Assembly: GCF_000471905.2 (NCBI RefSeq)
Contig: NW_006498220.1
Location: 2,250,858 to 2,314,857, forward strand
DNA length: 64,000 bases
Reading direction: 5' to 3'
Source of the DNA: Amborella trichopoda
Lineage: Eukaryota > Streptophyta > Magnoliopsida > Amborellales > Amborellaceae
The first letter of the stretch is position 1; each line of letters starts with the position of its first letter. The translations under genes and the position numbers were made by a program. The notes under the pieces were generated by a model. The model worked only from the letters and a program-made list of their open reading frames with translations, searched no databases and was not told the origin of the DNA. Of the stretch, positions 44,769-57,870 are shown in pieces.

Positions 44769-47560
44769 GCTTGCCCCACAGAATATTGTGCTTCGAGAGA
44801 AGTGAGAAGGAAAACATTCAGAAAATTTCCTTCGGCTTCTAATTCTTTTTTTTCTTCCCAGCCACAGGACCACATGAACGCCGAGGAGATTCACGCAATG
44901 GTGCAACTAGGATGCTTAGACTTAGGGATGCATTGTTCATAGGTCCGTCCGTGGAGACTTTAAGGGGAGAAGAGACTCTTTGAGGGATCTTATTGAAGTC
45001 CTCACCCTCGTGGGAACTCTTTGTGATTCTGAAGCTGAGGATTTTGTACGGACCTTGTCAGTCAGAATTAGGCCTATTTGGAAATTGAGTGCCATTTCGA
45101 AGGGCATTGTTCCCATTTGGTCTGGTTTTGTGTATATCCTCTGGTGTTAAGCCACGTTTCAAGGATTACGTGAATGGTATGCTGAAAGGCCTTGCATTGG
45201 CACCGTTTGCTTCGTGCATCAGTCATTCCTAGACGAGTAGGGTACCTCAGTTTAGCGAGGTGACCAGCTCTGGGTACATCCACCCCTACCCACTGTTTTG
45301 CGGCTACGACAATCATCTGATTGTCTCTCCAAAGTCATGACTGATCAGTTATTCCTTGGCGAGTAGCGTACCTCAGTTTATCGAGGTGACCAGCTCTAAG
45401 TACAACCACCCCTGCCCACTGCTTTGCAGCTATGACAACCATCTGATTGCCGCTCCAAAGTCATGGTTGACTTAGAAATATGTTGGTGACCATGTGAGAA
45501 TTATGCTCTTTGTCATGAGACTTGTCTTGATTTCTTGGTAAATCTTTGTCCTTCGAGTCCTTTTTGGCTAATGGACTCAGACTATAGGAATCTTTTCCTT
45601 GAAGCTCATATTTTTTTGTCCTGGTATGTGTCACCAGGGATTTTTTCTTTTTGAGTGAGGGCTAAAACCGCCTGTTGAGTCAAGTGTTGCATCAACCTGT
45701 TTATTGGTCCAAGTTTCCTTTGAGGATTTTCACTTGAACTTGGGAAGCGGTGTCGTAGAGACGGTTTTCACCAACTTCCTTCTATTTGGGGCTCTTTTAC
45801 CTATGACGTTTTGGCCATGTCCACCCTTTTCATCCATTTTTACTCAAGATGCCCTTTCGGGTTTTCATCGTGCCCGGTTTTTATCCACATAACTCTTTCA
45901 CTCATGGTTTCGTGACCATGCCCATCCGTCATTTTTACTCATGATGGTCCCTTATTAAGGTATATATCATGTCCGATATTTCATCATTTTTTTTGTGAAG
46001 GTGTGTTTAAGGTCATGCCCTCAAGACTTGTACGAAGCCTTGTAACGTCATGCAGCCAGGACCTGCACTACAGTTTAAGGTCATACAGCTGGACCAAAAT
46101 GGGGATGAATAGTAGTCTATAGGGGCCATGAAGTGAGTATGGTAGTGGTTTAGCTCACAATTGGGGAGATGGCACGAGGCTACTTATGAAAGATGGATGA
46201 TGTATGAAAGGAAGGTGGAAAGTGGTGACCCACTAGCTTATGACGAGTATAGGTCATGGGATGCTTTGCCATTTTGTGAGTGCGGGTGAGACTCACTGGG
46301 GAATGATGTAGGATGATGAAATGAATGGACTCACTAGAGAGATAGTAATCGTGGTGCGCGTATGTGGGGGTGAGTTTATGGTCATGCCTCCTGGACCTGT
46401 GCAAAGAAGTTATCGTCATGCGATCAAGACATGTACTATGGTTTTAGGGTCATATAGCTTGGACCGTGGTTATGCAGTTTAAAGTCATGCAACTAGGACC
46501 GTGCAGTTTAAGGTCATGCAACTAGACCTCCGCTACAGTTTAAGGTCATATAGTTTGGACCATGGTTATACAGTTTAGAGTCATGCAACTATGACCATGC
46601 AGTTTAAGGTCATACAATTAGACCTCCACTACAGTTTAAGGTCATATAGTTTGGACTATGCAGTTTAGGGTCGCATCTAGACGAAGGCTGTGCAGTTTAA
46701 GGTCATGCAGCACGGACCACAGTTTGAGTCACCATGTAGGTGAGACTCCATAGGGAATAGGTCTGTGGATGACAATCTGACTCCTTGGGGATAAAATGGT
46801 TAATACCATACACAAGCAGAGGGTTCAGATAGAGATAGTGGCCCGACAAGGGATGGCAAACCGAAGCAAACTTCACTGGGGATTAGAGTGCGAGTATGAC
46901 TCCCGAGGGGTGAAAGATGAGCTCCATGGAGAATAGGTAAGCCGAGTCCCTGAGGATAAGATAGCAAAGGAGTAGTGACTTGGTGTGAAACAGACCCACT
47001 GGGGATTAAAGAGATAAGAATGACCCTAAGTCCACTAGGGATAATGGGTTGCAGTACAGGTGTGTCTCGCACTAGGGATGAGCGACAGCGGCCTGCCCCT
47101 GACTCTATTGGGGATGATAGGTCTCGCACAGCTTTGGCCTAGGTTGCTTAAAATACAATTGGCATCAGGTGCAGCAACCATTATTTGTTGAGCACTCAGC
47201 CGGCGCTAAATCTTTGAAAACACACCTGATGCCGAAGTCGGCCAACACTGCCTCCGAACCACTCAGCTGACACTAGGTTGTTAAAAATATAGTGGGCGTT
47301 GAGGACAACATGTGCCACCACTGTCACTAAATTGTCGAGCACACAACCCGTGCTAGGTTTGTTGAAACACAGTCGGCGTTAGGTCATTTTGACTTCATAG
47401 CTAGCGCTGGGTTATTAAAAACGTAGTCGGTGCTGAGGGTGGCCCGTGCTATCATTTCAACACAGCCGGCGCAAGGTTATCAAGCACATGATCGGTGCTA
47501 GGGCTGTTGAAACTCAGCCACCGTTAGGTCACTTTGACCGCATAGTCGCCGCTAGGTATG
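44769..47560 (-). repeat. Tat3 3' internal region and arrays
   Basis: In inverted order relative to Tat1: a conserved stretch next to the LTR, the 125-bp duplication (45,225-45,470), GAGTAAAA array (45,700-45,970), GACCTTAAACT-type array (46,000-46,110 and 46,370-46,730), tRNA-end-like array (46,740-47,110, for example 'gacccactggggattaaag') and GC-rich motif array (47,160-47,560). No gene is seen. Confidence 0.8.
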
Positions 47561-47639
47561 GATTGGTACTCGGGCCATAGCCCGAGTAAGACCCGGCCTT
47601 GATGAGACGATAAATGAAACTTTTCCCGGGCCTCAGGTC

Positions 47640-47835
47640 AAAACCCGACCCGGTCCCGTCAGTTTGTTGGGATTTTACAGGCGATGATGAGAGTTGCCTC
47701 GGGCCTCGGGTCAAAGCCTGACCCGGCTCATCGTCGTTTGGCTTTCCTTGGACGTGACTGGATTCCCAGTTTGTGAGGGGTGTTTGAGGGTAGTGTTGCC
47801 TATATAAGGGGCAAAACCCCATTTCCTTCACTTTT
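47640..47835 (+). promoter_or_regulatory. Promoter of antisense PMD gene, copy C
   Basis: TATA box TATATAAG at 47,801-47,808 in 'ttgcctatataaggggcaaa', with the conserved upstream block 'gtgaggggtgtttgagggta'. Upstream 'cctcgggtcaaagcctgacc' occurs twice (47,630 and 47,700 regions). Confidence 0.75.
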
Positions 47836-48660
47836 CAACGAAGATAAACAAACTTAAACTAAAAAAAATGTAACAGTGAGTAGAGGATTTTCGGGTGAAA
47901 GCTCCAGCAGGTAGAGGGATTCCAACAAGAGATCAAGTGGTCCAGCAAGCCTTACAAGGAAGGTTTCGCCAAGATTGTATAAAGGGATAGTCGGAAAAGA
48001 AAGAGTTGCAGGAGTTTCACTATTAGCACAAGAGGCTTTCCGGGAAGTAGGAGAACTCCGGCTATGATCTTCGAGGGTAGAAGAGGCGGGAAGTGCAACT
48101 GTTGGCATTTATGCAAGTTTTGGGAAGTCTTTTGGGACCTTAGGGGGTTTCCCAGTGACTTACAGAAAGTTGCAGAGGATTTTCGATAGGGTTTTGGTGA
48201 CTTCCAGGCCAAGACGTATGCAAGGAAAAGTCTCTCAGTGAGCTTTCGACCGTGTAGGAGAAGTTTTGGCGAGACACCGAAGGGTCAAGGGAAACGGAAT
48301 GGTGACTGAAGGTGGACCGTCACAGGGAAGGCGAACGGTTGCAGGAAGTGAACGGTCACAGGAAGTGAACCGCCGCAGGGAATCCGTGGCACGTGTGACA
48401 GATTTGAACACAGCCGATGCTAGACGTTGGCATCCGCAACCGACTTTTGGCATTGGCAATTGTGGTCAGCGCTTAGTATTAGAAAACATAGCCGGTGCTA
48501 GGCATTAGAAGACTCGACCTGCGCTAAGGATTGGCAGACACAACCGACGTTAAGTGTTGTCAGACGCAGTTGGCACTAAGCATTGGTAAACGTAGCTGAC
48601 GCTAGGTATTAAAAAACATAGTGCCATTGGAAGACTCGGTCAGTGCTGATCTAGTGCCTT
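47836..48660 (+). other. Leader and second array of antisense PMD copy C
   Basis: About 560 nt of leader similar to the other cassettes, then a tandem array (48,400-48,650) of 'acacagccgatgctagacgt'-type units about 33 bp apart. Confidence 0.6.
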
Positions 48661-50909
48661 CCAAGTGGGGGAGAGGTCGGCACCCAGGATTTTACCGATG
48701 AGGCTCTATCAAGGGGCGAGCCCATTTGCCTGACTAAGCCAGTATGCAAGCTAGAGTGGCCTCTCAGTGTCACCTTCATTACTGACCCTGTTCATTTTGA
48801 AGTTCGCGAGGGTAATGACGGAAATGTCTGTATTGAAGAAGGGATAGCACTGCTTCATTGCATGCATAGGAACATAGCCTCTAGGGAGAACTTGCCCACC
48901 CTAGGGAAACGAATGGTACAAGCAAAGGGGCTGCTAATGTGGTCAGCAAAAGGCCTTCGAATTTAGGGAGAGCACCAATACTTGAAGGGATACTCTTCCT
49001 GGACTGCCAAGGTATTGATGTTGCACAGAAGATCTCTTGAACGTGCTTCTCTATTAGCAGCGGTCCAGTGTTCGGGCAGCTACTATGATCGGTGCTCCAA
49101 TACAGGGAAGGTATTACTAGAGGATAGCAATACCTGGCTTCTTGAGCAAGGGGAAGTAGGAATCTCTTTGTTAGATCTTTATTTTATTGGGGGCCTTCTG
49201 ATAATCAGGGTAATTTATGATGAGTTCATGCCCCAATACTCGATCATTTTTTGTGGTGCTAGCTTGGGGGATGAAGAGCCGACGGTCAGTCTTCAAAAGA
49301 TTTTCGAGGCTTACCAATTGATCGCTACCAAGTCTAGCAACGGTCAGGTGACCTCCACTGAATGGGTGAAATTCTTCTGTGGGAACTATCCCGAAGTCAA
49401 TCGGGGTACTCTGAAAGGGAAAGGGAAGGCATTTACGAATGGGACGCCTCCCGTGTATCAATCCAAGACCAAAAATGATTATCTTTTTGGCTGCATATTT
49501 GACCTTATTTTTGTGCAAATTCATGCTCCCTAGACGAGCAGAGGACACTCGTCCAGGCATATTGTATGTGGCTTGCAACATGGAAAGAGGGCATGAGTAT
49601 GCCCTTGTTCAGCTAGTTTTCTTTAATATTTGCCATGGCTTGGGGGCCATCTCCTGTGGAAAGGCCTACAAAGGTAAAGATGGAGGGAATGGCATTGTAG
49701 GAGGAAAGGCATTTCCTGGGGATTTTAAAACTTCATTCCCCGTCCATTATGTGTACAGGTGGCTAGGGGCCTATTTCCCTGACACCTATGTCAGGCACCA
49801 GGACTCAAGAGGTAAACTGTGGTCGTTCTTGATGAGGATTACCAACCAAAAGGCCATCTTCCATTCCCCAGGGGGAGCTTGGAGTTTATTTGGGAATGAC
49901 TCGTTAAACATGCGGCAAGTCCCATTCCTGGTCGGAAGCTTCACCAATCGTTCTTTCATTGATGAATTGGCGAAGGAGATAGATGGTGCTCCAACAACCA
50001 TTAGGTAGCTCATGTTCATCCTGATCATCAAAGGAGGAGTTCTACCTTATCAGACTCCGCACAATGTCAAACTAGAGGGGTATTTCCCTCATCGATTCGC
50101 CCATCAGCACGGGCTTGATCAGAGTTGCCCCTTCTCCGTGTTTTTCGAAAAGTGTTAGGGCAAAGTGAACACAGGGAAAGCGGAAGAGCTTGGGACTCTC
50201 CGCGAGTGCTGGTCGCCGGAACATATACAGACTGCTTGGTCCGCATGTCTCCAAATGACCGAAATCAACAAGTATGTGTTGCCTCACTTTGGTAGGAAGG
50301 TCCGAATGACGCAGACTTATGTAAACTGGTGGAGGATTACCAGCAAAGGATATGGGAATGTTAATCACCTCTGGAAAGGGGAGAACGGTAATTAGCACCA
50401 GGATACCAGGCAGAGGAGACAGGTGGATACCCTTGCTCCTTACGCGGTGTTAGTCTTAAAATATCCCTCTAATCGGCAAGCCATAAAGTTTCACGCGAGA
50501 TAGCAGCTGATGAAGCCTCACCAAACTTTCTTGCGATGAAGACGAGGACTGAGAGCATCTTTGATAATCTTAATTCCATCTTCGAGTGGGATGAGGGACG
50601 CAGGGTCCTAGGTTGTGAGAGGCATCCCATTTAGGATTTGAACGCACTAATCAGGAGCAGTCCCCACAGTAAACTGCCTAAGGGTCCCTCTCAGGGAGGG
50701 AATTCTGAAGCAGCCACTCCTTCTTCGGTACGGGAAAAGAAAAGGAAACGCTCGTCCGCCGCCTTCTCCAGTTAGTGGGCGTACTCAGAAACGTGGGGGT
50801 GTCGAACTTCCTTGGATCTCAGAACCAGGAGGTAGCTCTTCCTCCTCTGATCTTTTAGCAACTCCTCTATTATCACCTTCTCTTTTTCCACCATCTTCTG
50901 TCTTGCCTA
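48661..50909 (+). pseudogene. Antisense PMD-type gene, copy C (fossil)
   Basis: This copy covers most of the PMD region. Visible are 'LLHCMHRNIASRENLPTLGK' (near 48,850), 'GYSSWTAKVL' (48,988), 'GEVGISLLDLYFIGG' (49,158), 'YDEFMPQYSIIFCGASLGDE' (49,218), a block with 'RPGILYVACNMERGHEYALV' (49,553), 'FPVHYVYRWLGAYFPDTY' (49,737) and 'HQHGLDQSCPFSVFF' (50,101). It also has a basic Ser-rich tail with 'REKKRKRSSAA' near 50,732. The block order fits PF10536. It joins the Tat4 LTR at about 50,909. Broken, with several breaks. Confidence 0.75.
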
Positions 50910-53196
50910 AATTATCTTCAATTCTAGCTAGTTTTTGGGCGTGCACTCATGGTTTAGCCCAATTCTACATAAACATGCAAAGCTAAATTGTAAAGTCTTT
51001 TAGTCCATTTTTGGATTGATTAAATAAAACTTCCATTCCTTCTTGAGTTTGTGAGTACGTCTTGGAGAGCGAGAGAGGAGACAAAAAAAAAAGGGTCGGT
51101 ACCCTTTGCGCAGGTAACTTTCTCTCTCCTTCTCTCTTTCTCTCTCCTCCTCTTGTCTCTTTCTCTCTCCTCCCCTCTTTCTCTCTCTTTCTCTCTCCTT
51201 CCCTCTTTCTCTCTCTCTTCTTTCTCTCATCCCTCTTTCTCTCTCCTCCCCTCTTTCTCTCTTCTTTCTCTCCTCCTCTCTTTCGCTCCTCCCCTATTTC
51301 TCCCTCTTCTTTCTCTCTCCTCTCTTCTCATATCTATCTCTTTCTCTCTCCTCCTCCCTTCTCATCTATATCTTTTTCTCTCTCCTCTTTTCTTTTTATC
51401 TTCTCCTCTCTTTCTCTCTCCTCCCCTCTTTCTCTCTTATTCTTTCCTCTCATCTCATTAATATCTCTTTCTCTCTCCTCCCTTCTCATCTCTATCTCCT
51501 TCTCATCTCTATCTTTTTCTCTCTCCTCCTCCCTTCTCATCTTTATCTCCTTCTCATCTCTATCTTTTCTTTCCCCTCCTCCCTTCTCTCTCTTCTTTCT
51601 CTCTCCTCTCTTCTCATCTCTATCTCCTTCCATCCCTATCTCTTTCTCTCTCTTCTTCTCATCTCTATCTTCATCTATCCTCTTCTAATGTAAACGACGA
51701 GGCCCAGCATCGGTTGGTTTTCTCCTTCTGTCACAATTGATGAGGCTTAGTGTCTGTTGGTTTTGTCCTTCCTTTGTCACTCAGCAAAACCTAGCACCGA
51801 CTGATTTTCTCTCTCCTTTTGTCTGTCAGTCAGTGAAGCTTAATGTCGACTGATCCTCTCTTCTTCTCTCTCCTCTCCTATCAATCAGTGAAGCCTAGCA
51901 CTGACTGGTCTTCTCTCTCCTCTTCTATCAGTCAGTGAAACCTAACGTCGACTGGTCTTTTCTCTCATCTCTAGTCAGTTGGTGAAGCCTAACATCGGCT
52001 GGTCTTCTCTCTTGTCTTCTCTCTCCTCTTCTGTCAATCTGCGAGACCTAACACCGACTGGTTTCCTTTCCGTTCCCCTGTCAGTTAGTGAGAACTAGCA
52101 CCGACTGGTTTTCTCCCCCTTCCCTTGTCAGTCGACGAGACCTAGCGCCGACTGGTTTTCTCTCTCTTCCTCTATCAATCAACGAGACCTAACGTCAATT
52201 GGTTTTCTCTCTCTACCTTTGAAAGTCGGTGATACCTAGTGCCAACTGGTTCTCTCTCTTCCTCTGTCAGTCGATGAGACCTAGCACTGATTGGTTTTCT
52301 CTCTCTTCCTCTATCAGTCGGTGAAACATAGTATCGATTGGTTTTCTCTCTCTTCCTTCTAAACACATTCGGTAATGCTTAACCCCGACTGCGCCTTCCT
52401 TCCCTCTCTCTCCTTTATTCTCTCATCTTTCATACTCTTCTCTTCCTTCTTTCTCCCTCCTTCTTTCTTTCCCTCTTTCCCTTCTTATTCTCTCCTCATA
52501 GCCTTAATTCTGCTACTCTTTCGTTCGACTAAGAGGGATTAAGATTAGCCTCTCATGGTAGTCCGGTCGTCTAGACGTAATATTGTTGTGCCAAGGTTAC
52601 TTGGCCCACGTTATTGCCACAACAGACTGGCCATCTATTCTAGCTAGTCGGTATTGGTAACGACATTTAGTAGTAATCATGTGAGTCGATCTTAGTTATC
52701 GAGCCCGCTTGACTACCACGTCAGGCCAATTATCCATTAGCCTAGTCACCGCTCTGATCCTCTCATTTAGTCGAATTATTCTCTCCCCCGTCTTTCTTCT
52801 CTTCTTTTTTTTTAATGCACATGCTTGTGTACGTTCATCAAAGAGGAAAAGGGTGAGGTCTGACCCACCTGTGTTATAACCTTTACCATATATGTGTGTG
52901 ATTGCAGAAAAACAAAAAACAAGAAGAATACAAGCCAAGGGAGGTGATTTCAAACCAGTTTTATTACTCGGGGGATTTCTTCGTGATCTAAGAGCGCGCC
53001 CACGCTAGTCAGCCCAAGTAAGTCTTGAACCCACCTTTAAATTCGTCTCTCATCGGTTAGTAACACCTGCCCTCGTCTTTGAACGGGGTTCCCGAGAGAG
53101 AGATCTCAAAAACGTCTCGGGTCTTCCCTCAAAACCCGAGACTCGTGTCGTCGGATCCCAAAATGATCCGAAGGGCAAGATCAAGGCACCTAACCA
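50910..53196 (+). repeat. Tat4 5' LTR, partial (subfamily A)
   Basis: It aligns with Tat1 LTR from about 18,825 onward and ends CACCTAACCA. TATA-like 'tctacataaa' near 50,964, donor-like 'caggtaactt' (51,111-51,120), CT tract (51,120-51,680), hairpin array (51,690-52,395, about 15 units) and acceptor-like 'gtgattgcag' ending 52,907. Confidence 0.85.
51690..52395 (+). repeat. Tandem hairpin array in the Tat4 LTR
   Basis: About 15 units of about 48 bp, typified by 'gtcagtcggtgaagcctagc' followed by 'accgactgg', with 'ttttctctctcttcctct' spacers. Unit number is higher than in the other LTRs. Confidence 0.85.
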
Positions 53197-53199
53197 GCT

Positions 53200-53218
53200 T
53201 GGCGACTCCATTGGGGAC
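53200..53218 (+). other. Tat4 primer-binding site
   Basis: TGGCGACTCCATTGGGGAC, one base different from the Tat1 site at 20,671. Confidence 0.85.
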
Positions 53219-53499
53219 TTACTACTCCATAATCGGATTGATCTTGTTTGGCTAGTTTCTTCTTTGTCTTTACTCACTTTAATATGGCTTACGGGTTTTG
53301 TAACCCATTTATCAAGATCGAGGATTTTCTTATCCCCATATTTGAGAGTGTCCTTAGGGAACAAGTTCCTTTAACTTTGTTCTCAACCATCCTCTTGAGC
53401 AAAGACCCCTTGTCTAGCTTCCAAGTCTTAACCTGAACCGGCCTGAGGTGGGACCTAAAAATCCCTCACTCCCCATCTCCTCGCTTTGGCGGAACCTCC

Positions 53500-56400
53500 A
53501 CCAAGGCGCTCTGCATCGGTAGCACTTCTATTGCTCACACAGCATGCACCCAGCCACTAGCAAGTCACTTGCCGATCGTCTTTCCGAGGTACGTTGGAAG
53601 GCTGCTCAGTTCCTTTCTGCAAAAGGGAAAAAAGCTGACATTGCTTACGTGGGTCGCCATAGAGCTACCCCCAACATTTCTACACCATTACTCTCTATCC
53701 CTAGAGGCTCATCACGTCGATGTGGAAACCCCACGGTCTCCACTCCTCACACACACCACAAGGCTCGTGGGTTACCCACTCGAGCCACACCTTAGGGAAA
53801 TCCTCCTATTACCTTGAGACCGTGTCCAAGATCAAACCTTTTAAGGTCAGATCTGCACACGCTACTCATATGCATCCCACTACTCGGGGCAACGCCATTG
53901 CCACGCCAACCTGAGTACCCAAGGGACAACCTTCTCGTCCTCCTACTCTGCACACACAAGCACACCCTGTAAGGAGCAGCCATTTACCTGTTCCCTTGCA
54001 AACACTTGCTCGAGCCCGGGTTGAACCCCAGGTTTCCCTTAACCCTTCTTCAAGCGACGCACACACGTCACCATCACAGACGCCCTCTCGCCCTCGACTC
54101 AGGTCTCCTCATGAGTCAACCCTACTCTGGCCCTCTCCTTCTTCATCGAGCAAGCCCGTTCAACCTCGGTACTAGAAAGTTTTCCATAAGAGTACCATCC
54201 TGAACCAGCCCCGTCAATTTGGTCTTGTCTCTTGACCACACAAGAGACCTCGGGGCATCGACCTAATGATAGATCGAGTCCTTCATCCTCCCCATCCCAA
54301 GATGACTCCAGTTCCTAGCCCTCATCCATTGCCGAACCTAATGGAGATAGCTCTCTCCTGTGCAAGAAGAGCTGACCAATCGTGACCTAGATCTCAATTT
54401 TGGCATGAGGTTCGTCAGAACCTCAAGACTAAACGGGATACGGGTCTGTAAATTTTGCTAGGAAGGTGACCAAGGCAGTCAAAACAAACAATTCTGATGA
54501 CCTTGTTAGCCCGAATCCCTTCAACCCCCTTCAAACGATGAAGCCTGAAGAAGAGCTCCATGAGCCCTGTGATGTGGTTGCTGTTGTAGAAAAGACCCAG
54601 CCGCTCAATAGCCACCGTCCCAAGACTGTCGAGAACCGATCCAAACGCGATCAACATACAAGAGTGGAGTTCAATCAGGGCATGCTGACCCCTGCTAACT
54701 GACCTACCACGTACAACTTGTCAAGTTCGCAAGCCCTCTGTTGCCACAAACGTTGACCTTCATAGTGGAACGGTCAGCGTAATGGTCATAAGAGAGCCTG
54801 GTGATACGCAGGAAGAGCGCATGAACAAGTTTGAGGATAGGGTGCATGCAATGATGGAAAAGATCGATCGTATTGATGCCGCACACCAGTCGGCTAACCA
54901 TGAGGTCAATTCCCATCACTCCGATGGTGTACCTCCATGGCAGTCCCCTCCTTCTACCTCATAGGACAATTCTGCCCCTCATCCAGTCTCTCAGACAGAT
55001 ATTGACGCTATGGTCATCCATAGACTAAAGAACAAACAAATCTCAAGGATACAGGGTGCAACACCTTATCAAAGGCTGTACCCCTCATATATTGATCACG
55101 TCTTGTTTCCCTCAGATTATAAGAAAGGGAAGTTTCCTTTATTCAACAGAACCACGTCCCCGAACCAGCATATTGCCCACTTCCAGGCAACATGTCGAGA
55201 AACAGCGGCTGATGGGAGACTTCTTCTCTGACTGTTCGTTGAAACCCTCGATGGCCCAGCATTTCAATGGTATTCCCGACTCCCTGCAAACTCAGTCCAT
55301 ACGTGGGAGGAGATGGAGAAGATGTTCTATCAACGCTTCTATGAGGTTGAGAGATTGGTTCAAACGATCAAACTTCTGACCCTGACTCAAGACCCTGATG
55401 AGCTCGTGGATCAGTTCATATCAAGATGGAGAAACTTGGATTCTCACCATCCTAACCCTATACTTGAGAAGGAAGCGGTACCAAACTTANNNNNNNNNNN
55501 NNNNNNNNNNNNNNNNNNNNNNNNNNNNNNNNNNNNNNNNNNNNNNNNNNNNNNNNNNNNNNNNNNNNNNNNNNNNNNNNNNNNNNNNNNNNNNNNNNNN
55601 NNNNNNNNNNNNNNNNNNNNNNNNNNNNNNNNNNNNNNNNNNNNNNNNNNNNNNNNNNNNNNNNNNNNNNNNNNNNNNNNNNNNNNNNNNNNNNNNNNNN
55701 NNNNNNNNNNNNNNNNNNNNNNNNNNNNNNNNNNNNNNNNNNNNNNNNNNNNNNNNNNNNNNNNNNNNCTCTAAATCAGTCTGCATAGAAAGTCTATCAT
55801 GCCACCATGGTGCGACACGACAGTCATCTACAAGTTCAACAAACAACCAGGGCAATGGTAACTCTCAAAATAACACAAGGAGTAGTCAACAGAAAGGAGT
55901 AATCAGTGCAGTCGTCATGGTCATTGATTCAAAGAAGGCTCCCTCCCAAACTTTGGACCTCTCTAAAGGGGTAAGCACAGCAAAGGTAGTACCCTAGGTA
56001 GGCAAGCAACAACAATCATACAATCAGGTACCCCACCAGCCAACCTTGATCGGGGTGATTATTTGACCACGCTCAGGAACAAGGTCTACCCCTTCGAGAA
56101 GGAATGGGTCCCTGCACTGTTCCTATTATTATTGGAACATAATATGATCCAGCTTCCCGAAACCAAATTCCTTGAGCAACGTGGCCTTGACACTCAGGCG
56201 AATTATTGTGCCTACCATCGAAGGTTCAATCATCCTACATATGACTGCTACACACTGAAGGATATTATCGAGGCCTTCATTCTGACGGGTCAGATAAAGC
56301 TTGAAGACTTAAAGAGAGCCTTCAGGGTTGCCAAGGCCTCTCATGTCGTAACCATCCAAGAGGAAGACGAAATGCCCGATATCCTTACCCTTCTTCATTA

Positions 56401-56560
56401 TAATGCTTCAAGAAGGCATAATCACACTGAAGCAAGTGAGGCAACCTTGTCGCCTTGCTAAGGGCACAAAAGATCATTGGTGCCCTTACCATCAGATAAG
56501 AGGCCATTACCCGTCAGAATGCACAAGTTTCCTTGATATATTTGCAAAGAAAATGCCGGA
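53500..56560 (+). pseudogene. Tat4 gag region (fossil), with assembly gap
   Basis: A Pro/His/Thr-rich N-terminal region (53,540-54,700) leads into a coiled-coil-like stretch 'MNKFEDRVHAMMEKIDRIDA' (54,821) and the Tat gag core with 'YPSYIDHVLFPSDYKKGKFP' (55,075) and 'PDELVDQFISRWRNLDSHHP' (55,395). After the N gap, 'YPFEKEWVPALFLLLLEHN' (56,087) and a Cys/His segment 'YCAYHRRFNHPTYDCYTLKD' (56,206) follow. It is parallel to the Tat1 gag. Broken. Confidence 0.75.
55490..55768. other. Assembly gap (279 N)
   Basis: A run of N inside Tat4 gag. Open frames drawn across it are not evidence of coding. Confidence 1.
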
Positions 56561-57870
56561 GTGTTAGGGGTTCTACAATCTCCCTGTAAGTGATCCCCAA
56601 GTCATCCCCCCTATCGGGGCAAGAAGGTCTCACAGAGCAAGACCTTCCTATCAATGACTGGGACTCTGCAGAACCCTCGATTCCCTAGCCATGGATAGTC
56701 TACCATGGTCGAAGCAGACTCAAGTCTGTAAGGCTAGAAGCAGTTTGCTAAGCTAGGGTTGTTCACCGGCCCAGCAAGATGAGTCAAACATCACCTCAAA
56801 AAACCAGAAAAAGATGGGCACCAAGGGCTACTTGCTGATGAAATAATACATCTCAACCCATAGCTCAGCAGGAATTTCTCAAGCCCCTTCCTCCATTGAC
56901 AACTTTACTGGATTTCATCCCTGACAGGATCCTTCTTCCTTCTTCATCCTATCAAGAAGACATCCCTATGCCATCTCCCCATCTAACCCTGGTGTGCCAT
57001 CTCCCACAGGGATGTCTTCTTGACAGGATGTCTTAAAGCACTCCCCAACGGTCTAAGCAAGGGAAAGACCTAAAAGACACCCTGTACTCATCTAACCCTA
57101 GTGATGACGTAAAAAGCTGCCCAGATCGGTCTGATGAGGGAAACGACCTTAAAAGTCCCCCACCTTCTAACCCTTCTCCTCTTTCTTTGCCTGCTTCTCA
57201 TTTTCCCTCTTCTGTCTCTCCTGTAGGTACAATCTTGAAATGCCCGAAATTCAAGGCTCTAGACCGAGAACTCGCAGGATCCAATATAAGCAGGACGCAA
57301 TGGAAACAATTGAGGAAGACCCTCACACCAACAACAGAATTCCTAACAGTTGCTGATGCCCTGACAACTAAAGCCAACGTAGAGCCACGTTCTTCAAAGA
57401 AGCAAAAGAAGTCGGAGCCAAACTTTGAGCAGAGATTGAGAGAATCAAATGGGCAAAGCTCCTATTCTCAGGGAGCTTTCCACATGGTGCAAATTTTAGG
57501 AGCACTACTCACCACGGGGCAGATAAATCTCAGATCGGGGAAGACGCTGCAGCCTCCACTGCAGAAGTCGGGCACCTTGAAGTTTCCCAGTTCACCACTG
57601 CCCCCTTATCCAAAGACTAGTCTGCCTATCTTATAACTCCCTGACCTCATCCTAATCCTAACACTTTAAGCAGCCCACCTATTCTCCAATTTCCTGGGAC
57701 CTCTTTTATCCCATGCACCCTGTCTCTTCCAAAACCTCAAACTTCCATCAATCAAACCAAGTCAACCAGCACGCCAGAATAAACCTTTACTACCCAAACC
57801 TACTCCTCAACCCAGCATAGCACCCAAATCAGTGGCAGGACCATGAGCCCAAGGCCCTGATCAAGAAAAG

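Larger units (their letters stand above)
41656..50909 (-). mobile_element. Tat3: 3' part of a Tat/Ogre-like element with antisense PMD copy C
   Basis: On the minus strand it has a 3' LTR (41,656-44,768), 3' internal region and arrays (44,769-47,560), then the antisense cassette reading on the plus strand (promoter 47,640-47,830, leader, PMD copy C to about 50,909). There the sequence joins the LTR of Tat4. Gag, pol and the 5' LTR are not seen. Its left end lies in an array of Tat2. It is a fossil with many breaks. Confidence 0.8.

Noticed and set aside
55313-55997. Open frames of 122-199 codons across the N run
   Set aside because: The middle is unknown sequence. Only the flanks carry gag similarity.
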